From positions 3,212,501 to 3,276,500 of the forward strand of contig NZ_CP016353.1 of NCBI RefSeq assembly GCF_002240355.1: 64,000 bases of DNA. Reading direction: 5' to 3'. Shown one piece after another: positions 26,045 through 34,658 of the stretch. Below the pieces are notes generated by a model. It had not been told where the DNA came from. It made no database searches and saw nothing but the letters and a program-made list of their open reading frames with translations. Origin of the DNA: Prauserella marina. GTDB lineage: Bacteria; Actinomycetota; Actinomycetes; Mycobacteriales; Pseudonocardiaceae. The position numbers were made by a program, and so were the translations under genes. The number at the start of each line of letters is the position of its first letter. Position 1 is the first letter of the stretch.

Positions 26045-26162
26045 AGGGGCCCGCGCTTGCCCGCCGCTTTCCGGCGAGCCAGGTCGTCACCCGGGGCACC
26101 CCACCACGGTAGGAGGGTTGCCGGCCAGCAAGCCGGGGCTTGAACGCTGGCACTCATGACCT
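26045..26162 (-). promoter_or_regulatory. SAM-IV riboswitch
   Basis: Read on the minus strand from 26161, the leader begins GGTCATGAG and pairs with GACC (from 26085) to close P1. Inside are a P2 stem GCCAGC/GCTGGC with an inner AAGC/GCTT, the SAM-binding core GGCCGGCAACCCTCC, a CCTCC/GGTGGGG region, and after P1 a 3' stem with AAGCGCGGG that can form the pseudoknot. This order matches the actinobacterial SAM-IV class. The aminotransferase ATG is 33 bases downstream of the aptamer, so it probably controls translation through the GGAGG. Confidence 0.88.
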
Positions 26163-26170
26163 TGCCGAGG

Positions 26171-26176
26171 ACGATA
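26171..26176 (-). promoter_or_regulatory. -10 box upstream of the SAM-IV riboswitch
   Basis: TATCGT on the minus strand lies nine bases before the first aptamer base, placing the transcript start right at the riboswitch. No good -35 box was found. Confidence 0.45.
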
Positions 26177-26251
26177 CCTCAGCCGTGGCCGCCGAAGCGA
26201 GTGGGTAATCGTGTTGCCTGCGGCACACCCAAGATCGTTACGCGCGGAAGG

Positions 26252-28255
26252 TCAGTTCCCGGCGTCGGGCGGGATTCCTCGGCGGACGTCGCCGGGATGG
26301 CGCCGCACCTTGTGCGGGTCGCGCCGCCCGCTGGAATCGAGCTGCCACGGCACGCTCGTCACCATCACGTCCGGTTCGAACAGCAGGCGGCCCTTGAGGC
26401 GCAGCGCGCTCTGGTTGTGCAGCAGGTTCTCCCACCAGTGCCCGACGACGTACTCGGGAACGTACACGCTGACAAGTGTGCGGGATTGCTTGTCCCGCAA
26501 GTGTTTGATGTAGCCGAGGATGGGTCGGGTCACTTCCCGGTACGGCGATTCGAGCACCTTCAGCGGTACCTCGATGCCGCGTTCCTCCCACTGCCGCCGC
26601 AATTGCCGGGTGTCCTCGTCGTTGACGTTGATGGTGATCGCGGTGAGGGTGTCGGGTTTCGTGGCCCTGGCGAACGCCAGCGCTCTCATCGCCGGTTTGT
26701 TCACTGTGGACACCAGCACGAGCGCGTGCACCCTGCTGGGGAGCAGGGCGGCGGCCGGTTCGGGGCGTAGTTCGTCGGTGATCCGCCGGTAGTGCCGGTG
26801 AATAGCGCGCATCAACAGGAACAGGAGGGGGATCGCGATCACGACGAGGTAGGCGCCGTGAGTGAACTTGGTGAGCAGCACGACGACGAGTACGACACCG
26901 GTGAAACAGGCGCCGAAGGCGTTGATGAACCTGGCTCTGTGCATGCGGCGCCGCTCGGCGGGATCCTCGGTGCGCGCGAGTTCGCGGTTCCAGTGCCTGA
27001 CCATTCCGGCCTGGCAGAGCGTGAACGACGTGAACACGCCGACGATGTAGAGCTGGATGAGCCGGGTCGTCGAACCGTCGAAGGCGTAGATCAGCACGGC
27101 CGCGATCGCGGCCAGCGCGATGATGCCGTTGGAGAAGGTGAGCCGGTCGCCGCGCGTGAGCAACTGGCGGGGGAGGAACCGGTCTCTGGCCAGAATCGAG
27201 CCGAGCAAAGGAAAACCGTTGAAGGCCGTGTTGGCGGCGAGCACCAGAATGAGCGCCGCGGTCGCCTGCAACAGATAGAACAGCACACTGGTGTCGCCGC
27301 CGAACACGGCGGCGGCGATCTGCGCGATGACGGTCCGCTGTGCCTCGGTCGTGCAGTCGCCGGGAAAACCGACGAGATCGCACGGATTCTCGGCGACCTT
27401 GACCTGCGCCACGAGTGCCAGCACGGTGATGCCGGCGAACATCACGATGGAAAGCAGGCCCATCGCCGCCATGGTGGCCGCCGCGTTGCGCCCCTTGGGT
27501 TTGCGGAAAGCGGGCACCCCGTTGGAGATCGCTTCCGCGCCGGTCAGCGCGGTGCAGCCGGACGAGAAGGCGCGCAGCACCAGGAAGGCCACCGCGAACC
27601 AGGTGAGGCCGACCTGCTCGGCCTTGATGTCCCAGTCCGCGCTCTCGGCGACGGGAGGCGAGCCTGCCGCGGTCCTGGCCAGCCCGACGACGATCATGAT
27701 GAAAACGCACCCGACGAACAGGTAGGTGGGCACGGCGAACGCCCGCCCGGATTCCCTCACCCCGCGCAGGTTGACGGCGGTGAGCACGACGATGAGCGCG
27801 ATGTTGAGGGGAACGCGGTAGGCGTTGAGCTCCGGGATCGCGGAGATGACGTTGTCCACTCCCGCGGCCACGGACACGGCCACCGTCATGATGTAGTCGA
27901 CGAGCAGGGCTCCGGCGACCACGAGCCCGGCCGAGCGGCCGAGGTTGCGGGAGGCGACCTCGTAGGAGCCACCGCCGCTGGGATAGGCCTGGACGACCTG
28001 CCGGTAGGACAGGACCACGACCGCGAGCAGCACGACGACGGCCATGGCCACCCATGGGGCCAGGTGCAGGAACGCGATTCCGCCCAGCGACAGGATCAGC
28101 AGGATCTCCTGCGTCGCGTAGGTGACCGACGACAACGGGTCGCTCGCGAAGATCGGCAATGCCAGTCGTTTGGGGAGCAGTTCGTGGCCGAGCCGGTCGC
28201 TGCGGAAGGGGCGGCCGAGCAGCAGGCGCTTCAGCACTGAGGCGGGGGAGGCCAC
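26252..28255 (-). CDS. APC family amino acid/cation permease with C-terminal cytoplasmic domain
   Basis: A 667-residue permease. About 12 membrane helices follow the opening LPIFASDPLSSVTYATQEIL; the segments YPSGGGSYEVASRNLG and GAEAISNGVPAFRKPKGRNA are typical of the APC subgroup related to KimA/YdaO-type transporters. The last ~170 residues (from LVLVSTVNKPAM) form a soluble, USP-like regulatory domain. Substrate could be an amino acid or K+; the sequence does not decide. GTG 28255 is chosen because a TACGCT -10 box ends six bases before it and no ribosome site exists, so the mRNA is likely leaderless. It is divergent from ppk2. Confidence 0.85.
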   Translation of the reverse strand: MASPASVLKRLLLGRPFRSDRLGHELLPKRLALPIFASDPLSSVTYATQEILLILSLGGIAFLHLAPWVAMAVVVLLAVVVLSYRQVVQAYPSGGGSYEVASRNLGRSAGLVVAGALLVDYIMTVAVSVAAGVDNVISAIPELNAYRVPLNIALIVVLTAVNLRGVRESGRAFAVPTYLFVGCVFIMIVVGLARTAAGSPPVAESADWDIKAEQVGLTWFAVAFLVLRAFSSGCTALTGAEAISNGVPAFRKPKGRNAAATMAAMGLLSIVMFAGITVLALVAQVKVAENPCDLVGFPGDCTTEAQRTVIAQIAAAVFGGDTSVLFYLLQATAALILVLAANTAFNGFPLLGSILARDRFLPRQLLTRGDRLTFSNGIIALAAIAAVLIYAFDGSTTRLIQLYIVGVFTSFTLCQAGMVRHWNRELARTEDPAERRRMHRARFINAFGACFTGVVLVVVLLTKFTHGAYLVVIAIPLLFLLMRAIHRHYRRITDELRPEPAAALLPSRVHALVLVSTVNKPAMRALAFARATKPDTLTAITINVNDEDTRQLRRQWEERGIEVPLKVLESPYREVTRPILGYIKHLRDKQSRTLVSVYVPEYVVGHWWENLLHNQSALRLKGRLLFEPDVMVTSVPWQLDSSGRRDPHKVRRHPGDVRRGIPPDAGN

Positions 28256-28261
28256 GCGGGC

Positions 28262-28267
28262 AGCGTA
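28262..28267 (-). promoter_or_regulatory. -10 box of the leaderless APC permease gene
   Basis: TACGCT on the minus strand ends six bases before the GTG at 28255. Confidence 0.5.
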
Positions 28268-28391
28268 AGCGCGGTACCGGCGGTGCGCAGCCGCTGCGCA
28301 CGGAGGGGGGAACGGCGCGGGCCCACGGCTGTTGTTGCGGAGGAGGAGCCGGCTCGGCAGCATCGACGCAGGCGGAGGAAAGGGCGCGGAG

Positions 28392-29231
28392 ATGGCCGGT
28401 GTGACAGAAGTACCGATGGATGGGCCCGCGCGGCCCTTCAAGTTGCCGAGGGTGCTCTACGAGCGGGAGCTGGCGAGGTTGCAGGCCGAACTGGTCAAGC
28501 TCCAGGAATGGGTGCGTACGGAAGGCGTCAGGGTCGTCATCGTCTTCGAGGGAAGGGACGCGGCCGGAAAGGGCAGCACGATCAGGCGGTTCGCTGAGCG
28601 GCTGAATCCCAGGGTCGTGCGCATCGCGGCGTTGCCCAAACCCGACGAGCGCGAGCGCACGGAGTGGTACTTCCAGCGCTACATCGCGCATCTGCCCGCC
28701 GGCGGGGAGATCGTGCTCTTCGACAGGAGCTGGTACAACCGCGCCGGCGTGGAAAAGGTCATGGGCTACTGCACGCCGGAGGAGTACACCCGGTTCCTCC
28801 AGCAATGTCCCGTCTTCGAGCGGCTGCTCGTCGACGACGGCATCCTGCTGCGCAAGTACTGGTTCTCCGTGAGCATGGAAGAACAGGAACGCCGGTTCAG
28901 GGCCAGGAAGAACGACCCGATGCGGCAGTGGAAGCTCTCACCGACCGACCTCGAATCCATGGCGCACTGGGACGACTACTCCCGCGCGAAGGACGACATG
29001 CTCGTGCACACCGACACCGCGGAATCGCCGTGGTTCGTGGTGGAGAGCGAACGCAAACGCAACGGCCGCATCAACATGATCGCCCACCTGCTGTCCACGA
29101 TCCCCTATCGCGAGGTGCGGCGGCCGGAGATCGTCTTCCCCGAGCGCCCGGAGACCACCGGCTACCCGAGACCGGATCGCGCGTTGCAGACCTACGTGCC
29201 GGACCACGCGGCGACGCTGCTCGACGACTGA
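28392..29231 (+). CDS. ppk2: polyphosphate kinase 2
   Basis: A 279-residue PPK2-family kinase that moves phosphate between polyphosphate and nucleoside diphosphates. Walker A is FEGRDAAGKGS, the Walker B region FDRSWYNRAG carries the catalytic Asp and Arg, and the lid is RRFRARKNDPMRQWKLSPTD. The short single-domain length and PKPDERERTEWYFQRY block fit class I. The ATG at 28392 has AAAGGG upstream; the frame is open earlier but without coding character. It is convergent with gudD, 14 bases apart. Confidence 0.95.
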   Translation: MAGVTEVPMDGPARPFKLPRVLYERELARLQAELVKLQEWVRTEGVRVVIVFEGRDAAGKGSTIRRFAERLNPRVVRIAALPKPDERERTEWYFQRYIAHLPAGGEIVLFDRSWYNRAGVEKVMGYCTPEEYTRFLQQCPVFERLLVDDGILLRKYWFSVSMEEQERRFRARKNDPMRQWKLSPTDLESMAHWDDYSRAKDDMLVHTDTAESPWFVVESERKRNGRINMIAHLLSTIPYREVRRPEIVFPERPETTGYPRPDRALQTYVPDHAATLLDD

Positions 29232-29245
29232 ACGGTGCGGGCGCG

Positions 29246-30592
29246 TCAGCCGGATGGCGTGCCCGCCCGGTCCAGCGCGGGGCGCTTCGGGTCGAATTCC
29301 CAGCCCGGCACCAGGTAGCGCATGGCTGCGGCGTCGTCTCTCGCGCCGAGGTTCCGGTCGCGGTGGCACTCGTGGGCCTGCTCGACCCGGTCGAGATCGA
29401 GTTCGATGCCGAGTCCTGGCGCGCTGGGAACCGTGAGAGTGCCGTCGCGCAGCGGGATGGGTTCCGTGGTGAGCCGTTGCCCGTCCTGCCAGATCCAGTG
29501 GGTGTCGATCGCGGTGATGTCGCCGGGGGCGGCCGCCGCCACGTGGGTGAACATGGCAAGTGAGACGTCGAAGTGGTTGTTGGAGTGCGATCCCCAGGTC
29601 AGACCCCATGCCTGGCAGAGCTGGGCGACCCTCACGGAGCCGTGCATGGTCCAGAAGTGCGGATCGGCAAGCGGGATGTCCACCGCGTGTTCCCTGATGG
29701 CGTGCCCGAGTTGCCGCCAATCGGTGGCGACCATGTTGGTGGCCACCGGCAGGCCGGTCGCCCTGCGGAACTCGGCGAGCACTTCCCTGCCCGAGTAGCC
29801 GTCCTCCGTGCCGCACGGATCCTCGGCGTAGGCCAGTATGTCGCGGAGTCGCCTTCCTCGCGGGATCGCTTCGGCGAGCGGCCAGCCGCCGTTGGGATCG
29901 AGGGTGACGTTCGCGGCGGGAAACCGCTCGGCGAGCGCGGTGACGACGGCGACCTCCTCGTCGCCAGGCAATACTCCGCCCTTGAGTTTGAAGTCCTTGA
30001 ATCCGTACCTGGCTTTCGCCGCCTCGGCGAGGGCGATGACCGAATCGGCGTCGAGCGCCGGTTCGTCCCGTAACCGCAGCCATCCGCTGCTCTCGCCGGT
30101 TCCCGCGCGGTAGTCCAGATCGGTCTCGCGCCGGTCGCCGACGAAGAAGAGGTACCCGAGCGCCGGCACCTCTTCACGGTACTTTCCGTCGCCGAGCAGC
30201 GCCGCGACCGGCAATTCGAGGTACTGGCCGAGCAGGTCGAGCAGCGCGGCCTCGATGGCGGTGCGCGCGTGGACGGTGACGCGAAGATCGAAGGTCTGGC
30301 GCCCCCTTCCGGCCGCGTCCGCGCTCGCGAACGTCTCGCCGACCGTGCGCAGCACCGCGTGATGATCGCCCAGCCTGGCACCGGTGACCAGCGGTTCCGC
30401 CTGCCGCAGCACGTTGGTGATCGCGGGGCCTCCCGGCACCTCGCCCACACCGGTCCTGCCATCGGAGTCGGTGAGGATCAGCAGGTTGCGGGTGAAGAAC
30501 GGGTCGTGTGCTCCGCTGAGGTTGAGCAGCATGCTGTCCCGGCCCGCGACGGGCACGACGCGGTAGCCGGTGACGATGGGTGTTCTCGGCAC
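29246..30592 (-). CDS. gudD: glucarate dehydratase
   Basis: A 448-residue enolase-superfamily enzyme that dehydrates D-glucarate (or idarate) to 5-keto-4-deoxyglucarate. The catalytic Lys-x-Lys is in [14 protein letters not shown], metal ligands are in VTLDPNGG and YAEDPC, and the His-Asn region is [20 protein letters not shown]. The end ([23 protein letters not shown]) matches E. coli GudD closely. The GTG at 30592 starts four bases after the stop of a second, related gene, so the two form an operon. No kdgD or garD partner is visible nearby. Confidence 0.92.
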   Translation of the reverse strand: MPRTPIVTGYRVVPVAGRDSMLLNLSGAHDPFFTRNLLILTDSDGRTGVGEVPGGPAITNVLRQAEPLVTGARLGDHHAVLRTVGETFASADAAGRGRQTFDLRVTVHARTAIEAALLDLLGQYLELPVAALLGDGKYREEVPALGYLFFVGDRRETDLDYRAGTGESSGWLRLRDEPALDADSVIALAEAAKARYGFKDFKLKGGVLPGDEEVAVVTALAERFPAANVTLDPNGGWPLAEAIPRGRRLRDILAYAEDPCGTEDGYSGREVLAEFRRATGLPVATNMVATDWRQLGHAIREHAVDIPLADPHFWTMHGSVRVAQLCQAWGLTWGSHSNNHFDVSLAMFTHVAAAAPGDITAIDTHWIWQDGQRLTTEPIPLRDGTLTVPSAPGLGIELDLDRVEQAHECHRDRNLGARDDAAAMRYLVPGWEFDPKRPALDRAGTPSG

Positions 30593-30596
30593 GGGG

Positions 30597-31896
30597 TCAC
30601 CACCTCGGTGGGGTCGGGTCGAAGGCGGGCTGGAAACGGCGGAGGTAGGCGGTGTCGTCGCGTTCGGTGATGCCACAGCCGAGGTACTGCTCGTGGAGCC
30701 GAGCCAGCGCGTCGGTGTCGAGTTCGACGCCGAGCCCCGGCGCGGTCGGCACGGCGACGGCTCCACCGGAGAAGGACAGCGCGCCCGCCGCGATGACGTC
30801 CTCGTCCGGGTCCTTCCACGGCCAGTGGGTGTCGCAGGCGTAGCCGAGTGAGGGTGTCGCCGCGGCGAGGTGGGTCATCGCGGCGAGGCTGATGCCGAGG
30901 TGGGAGTTGGAGTGCATGGACAGTCCGAGACCGAACGTGTCGCACAGGCCCGCGAGCAGGCGGGACCGGCCGAGCCCTCCCCAGAAGTGGTGGTCGGAGA
31001 GGACGATCCGCACGGCGTCGCTCGCCACGGCGGGGGGGGGGGGGGGGAAGGTGGTCGAAGGCGACGACGCACATGTTGGTGGCCAGTGGCATCGGAACCT
31101 CGCGGGCGACCTCGGCCATGCCCTCGATGCCCGGGGTGGGGTCCTCCAGGTATTCGAGCACGCCCTCAAGCCGTCTGCCGACCTCGATGGAGGCCGGCAC
31201 GCTCCACGCGCCGTTGGGGTCGATGCGCAGCGGCAGGCCGGGAAAGGCTTGCCTGAGCGCGAGCACGGCGTCGATCTCTTCCTCCGGTGGAAAGACTCCA
31301 CCCTTGAGTTTGATCGCGGAGAAGCCGTACTCGCCGATCATGGTCGTCGCCTGGCGCACGAGCTGTTCGGGGTCGAGGGCAGGGCCCCACCCGTCGGGTT
31401 CGGCGCCGGGGTGGCCTTGCCACTTGTAGAAGAGGTAGGCGCTGTAGTCGACCCGGTCCCTGACGGCGCCGCCGAGCAGGTCGCTCACCGGGCGTCCGAG
31501 TACCTTCCCCTGGATGTCGAGGCAGGCGACCTCGAAGGGGGAGGCCACCCTGTACCTCGTGTCGCTGCCGGTGACCATGCCGCTCATGCCGTGGCCGCCG
31601 GTGGTGTTCTCGCCGCTGAGCGACCGGCCGACTCGCCGCTCCAGTTCGTTGGTGTTCCACACGTCGAGGCCGGTGAGCTGGGTGGCAGCGCCACGCAGCC
31701 TGGCCAGGTGTGCCGCGTCGCCGTAGCTTTCGCCGAGCCCGCTGATCCCGGAGTCGGTGACGATCTCGATGATCGATCGCACCGCGAAGGGTTCGTGAAC
31801 CCCGACCGTGTTGAGCAGCGGGGGATCGTGGAAGGCGACCGGGGTGATGCGGACGTCCTCGATCTTGTGTTGCTCCCCTGACTCGTGCTCGGTCAC
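30597..31896 (-). pseudogene. glucarate dehydratase paralog, frameshifted at a 16-base homopolymer
   Basis: An enolase-superfamily acid-sugar dehydratase split between two frames. The first frame, from GTG 31896 (GGAGG six bases upstream), encodes the capping domain and part of the barrel, including AIKLKGGVFPPEEE (Lys-x-Lys) and LRIDPNGAWS, up to CVVAFDHLPP. The second frame continues correctly with [33 protein letters not shown] and an end like GudD. The break lies in a run of 16 C on the coding strand (31032-31047); a multiple of three C would restore the frame. It could be a sequencing error, a mutation, or slippage-controlled expression. Apart from this the protein looks complete. It differs from gudD and may use another acid sugar. 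Confidence 0.85.
31032..31047. repeat. 16-base G homopolymer inside a coding region
   Basis: Sixteen consecutive G on the plus strand, inside the glucarate-dehydratase paralog, exactly where its reading frame breaks. Homologs are expected to have only about two Pro codons here. Confidence 0.9.
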
Positions 31897-32532
31897 CGTT
31901 TGCCTCCGGCGGTCGGCATGTCGGACGAGCCGGAGTCTAACCACACGCTGTCTACATGGGTAGACACTTGACAGGAATCGAGACAGCTAGCTACCGGGCT
32001 GGGTGTCCGGTCTGTTCGGTTGCGGAGGGGTGGCGGTTCGTCGTGACCGCCTTCGGCGAGCCAGTCGCGCGAAGGGCGAGGCTTTCGCTGACCCTGTGTG
32101 CTGATTTCTGGGTGAATCTCCCCAGTGGGTGACATCGAGGCTGGCGAATCGGGCACGCACAGTGCCCTAGATCTGTCGGGTCCGATGTGGATTTCAGCGC
32201 GGAGAATGTTACGAAAAAGGTAGAGCAAGCGACGCCGGACCGGTTTACGATTATTCCTCGAATCTTTGCCGGAATGACAGGCAAACCGTGTTTCGGGTGA
32301 TCGTTCTCGTTGCCGCGCTGGGGTTTCCTTCGATTTCGGCGCTTGGTTCAAGATCGCCGGAAGGGCATTATTTCTGTGTGCTGGGTCCCGGGCATCCCCC
32401 GAGCAAGGGATTGGCCTGGGCAGTGCCGAAGATCGGCGTGTTAGCTTGACATTCCCGGCAGGGGGAGGCGCAACTGTCGGAATATTGCGATGGTTTTAAC
32501 AATCCTTTGTAGACATTGGAGGCCCGACTCCA
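31897..32532. other. 636-base intergenic region, AT-richer than its surroundings
   Basis: I see no gene here. It holds the minus-strand leader of the dehydratase operon, with a TAGACT -10-like box (31934-31939) and the palindrome at 31949-31966, and the plus-strand upstream region of the STAS gene. A TTGACA at 32446-32451 has no -10 box at the right distance. The middle part (about 32190-32300) is distinctly richer in A and T, and a short unsupported open frame crosses it. Confidence 0.6.
31949..31966. promoter_or_regulatory. palindromic operator upstream of the glucarate dehydratase operon
   Basis: TGTCTAC-ATGG-GTAGACA has perfect 7-base arms and lies just upstream of a TAGACT -10-like box on the minus strand. 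The half-site TGTCTAC also occurs at 46112. GntR-type regulators commonly control acid-sugar genes and bind sites of this shape, but no regulator gene is adjacent. Confidence 0.6.
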
Positions 32533-32910
32533 ATGGAGACTTTGGTTAGGGGACGGGGAATGTTCTCAATTACAGTGGCCCACACCTCGACGGGCTGCGC
32601 GCTGGTGACCGTCGTCGGTGAAATCGACGCGGGCTCCATGATCGAACTGGGGCCTGAACTGGAACGGTTGCCGGACGGTGTTTCGACCGCTGTCGTGGTC
32701 GACCTTTCCAGGGTGCCGTACTGCTCGTGCAGCGGTGTCGGCATGTTCGTCGAACTACTCAGCCGCACGCGTCACGACGGGGTGCCGTTGGCGCTGGTGA
32801 TCGGTACTCACGCGGTACGGCGCGCGTTCGAGGTCCTCGACGTCAGCAGGCTCTTCGCCATTCGTGACGACCACACGTCGGCACTGTCGGCTGTGCGCAT
32901 GGCGGCGTGA
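32533..32910 (+). CDS. STAS domain protein (anti-sigma factor antagonist type)
   Basis: A 125-residue single-domain protein. VTVVGEIDAGSMIELGPEL and VVVDLSRVPYCSCSGVGMFVELL are the two halves of the STAS fold. The Ser in CSGVGM is at the position phosphorylated by anti-sigma kinases in SpoIIAA/RsbV proteins, but the usual preceding Asp is replaced by Cys-Ser-Cys. Such proteins release a sigma factor by binding its anti-sigma factor; no kinase or sigma gene is near. ATG 32533 has GGAGG ten bases upstream; ATG 32560 is an alternative. Confidence 0.88.
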   Translation: METLVRGRGMFSITVAHTSTGCALVTVVGEIDAGSMIELGPELERLPDGVSTAVVVDLSRVPYCSCSGVGMFVELLSRTRHDGVPLALVIGTHAVRRAFEVLDVSRLFAIRDDHTSALSAVRMAA

Positions 32911-33377
32911 CCGGGGGAGTTCATCGGTTGTTCGCGGTCTGAGGCTGACCGGGGGCAACCCGCCGAGTAGGCCCGTGGGGCGGGCCGAGTGAGTGGTCGG
33001 CCGTGGCGATCGGCGCCGTTCGTGCGGGAGGCGCGAGGCCCGGCGGTAGCGAAGGAACGTGGACCCGGTCAGGGCGAGGCCCGGCCCGCGGGCCGGCGCT
33101 CCGTCGGGGAGGCGTTGTCAGGGTCGGCCTGGCCCGGGGGAGGGGAGCGGCCGTGTGGCCGGGATGTGACATCTCGGCCACACGGCTCTTTCCGTTGGCG
33201 GAGGGCTTGTCGCCCTGTGGCGAAGGGTCCGGATCTCGGCTGGCGGAGTATCGACCAGTGTATAACGACCTATACAGCCTGGCTTTGGTCGGCACCCAAT
33301 CGCCGCTCCACTCTAGACGGACCTCCTGATCACAAACCGCCCAGAGGTCGACGGTCACCGGGCCTGGATGAGCGAGG
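32911..33377. other. 467-base region between convergent genes
   Basis: I see no supported gene. The GC-rich first part has long unlikely open frames on both strands. Near the far end is a palindrome at 33259-33276 in AT-rich DNA. The flanking genes both end here, so a promoter-like palindrome is unexpected. Confidence 0.5.
33259..33276. promoter_or_regulatory. orphan palindrome TGTATA-N6-TATACA
   Basis: Perfect 6-base arms around ACGACC. It resembles a regulator site or a pair of facing -10 boxes, yet it lies between the 3' ends of two genes. It could serve an unannotated small RNA. Confidence 0.4.
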
Positions 33378-34565
33378 CTAACCCGCTTCGCTGAGCAGGC
33401 GCCTGCCGATGATCATGCGCTGGATGTCGGCCGTGCCCTCGCCGATGAGCAACATGGGCGCCTCGCGGTAGAGCCGTTCGATCTCGTATTCCTTGGAGTA
33501 GCCGTAGCCGCCGTGAATGCGGAAGGCGTCCTCGACGACCTCGGCGCAGTACTCGCTCGCGAGGTACTTGGCCATCCCGGCTTCGAGGTCGTTGCGTTCG
33601 CCCGAGTCCTTGCGGCGCGCTGCCATGACCATCATCTGGTGCGCGGCGGTGACCTTGGTGGCCATCTCGGCGAGCCGGAACAGCACGGCCTGGTGTTCGG
33701 CGATCTTCTTGCCGAACGTCTCGCGCTGGAGGGCGTATTCGCGGCCGAGTTCGAACGCCCGCGCCGCCACCCCGCAGGCACGGGCGGCGACGTTGACGCG
33801 GCCGACTTCGACCCCGTCCATCATCTGGTGGAAGCCGTGTCCCGGCGTGCCACCGAGGAGCTGGTCGTCGTCGATGCGGTGGCCGTCGAGGATCAGCTCG
33901 GTCGTGTCGACGCCCTTGTAGCCCATCTTGTCGATCTTGCCGGGAACGGTGACGCCCTGCGCGGTCTCGCCGAAGCCGGGTTCCTTCTCGATGAGAAACG
34001 TGGACATGTTCCGGTACACCGAGTCCGCGCCGGTGTCGGTCTTGACGAGTGTCGCGACGAGGTTGGCCGATCCGCCGTTGGTCAGCCACATCTTCTGTCC
34101 GTTGATGGTCCAGCCATCGCCGGTGCGTACGGCTTTCGTCGTGATGGCCGAGACGTCGGAGCCGCAGCCCGGTTCGCTCATGGAGAAGGCGCCGCGCAAC
34201 TCGCCGGTGGCCATGCGGGGGAGATAGCGGCGTTTCTGTTCTTCGGTGCCGTACCTCAGCAACAGGTGCACGACGATGAAATGGGTGTTGATGATGCCGC
34301 TGACCGACATCCAGCCCCTGGAAAGTTCCTCGACGGCGAGTGCGTAGGTGAGCAGTGATTCCCCGAGGCCGCCGTATTCCTCGGGGACGACGAGGCCGAA
34401 CATGCCCATGTTCTTGAGTCCTTCGACGATGTCGGCGGGGTACTCGTCGGCGTGTTCGAGTGCCGTGGCGGTGGGGATGATCTGCTCGTCGACGAATTCC
34501 TTGACGAGCGCGAGCAGGTCTCGCTGTGTTTCGGTGAGTCCTTCGGTGTGTCGTAGCCTGCTCAT
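33378..34565 (-). CDS. acyl-CoA dehydrogenase
   Basis: A 395-residue FAD enzyme. The middle domain has FSMSEPGCGSDV and TINGQKMWLTNGGSANL; the C-terminal domain has FGKKIAEHQAVLFRLAEMAT, FRIHGGYGYSKEYEIERLYR and the catalytic Glu in LIGEGTADIQRMIIGR. This is a standard short/medium-chain acyl-CoA dehydrogenase that makes a 2,3-double bond in an acyl-CoA. The ATG at 34565 is the first start with family homology downstream; an upstream ATG at 34649 adds unrelated residues. It follows the ABC importer operon by 93 bases downstream on the same strand. Confidence 0.92.
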   Translation of the reverse strand: MSRLRHTEGLTETQRDLLALVKEFVDEQIIPTATALEHADEYPADIVEGLKNMGMFGLVVPEEYGGLGESLLTYALAVEELSRGWMSVSGIINTHFIVVHLLLRYGTEEQKRRYLPRMATGELRGAFSMSEPGCGSDVSAITTKAVRTGDGWTINGQKMWLTNGGSANLVATLVKTDTGADSVYRNMSTFLIEKEPGFGETAQGVTVPGKIDKMGYKGVDTTELILDGHRIDDDQLLGGTPGHGFHQMMDGVEVGRVNVAARACGVAARAFELGREYALQRETFGKKIAEHQAVLFRLAEMATKVTAAHQMMVMAARRKDSGERNDLEAGMAKYLASEYCAEVVEDAFRIHGGYGYSKEYEIERLYREAPMLLIGEGTADIQRMIIGRRLLSEAG

Positions 34566-34658
34566 GGCGTCGCGGTCTCCGTTACGAGTGTCGGGGTTGC
34601 CGTACGTGGGCTGGGTGCGGCGCGGATCGGGAGCTGACCCGCGCCGCACCGGCTGGGG

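Noticed and set aside
31893-32351. A 152-codon minus-strand frame upstream of the dehydratase operon
   Set aside because: It has no domain, runs over the promoter and operator region, and has no ribosome site.
32921-33358. Open frames on both strands between the STAS and acyl-CoA dehydrogenase genes
   Set aside because: Products are rich in Pro, Arg and Gly with no motifs, as expected by chance in GC-rich DNA.
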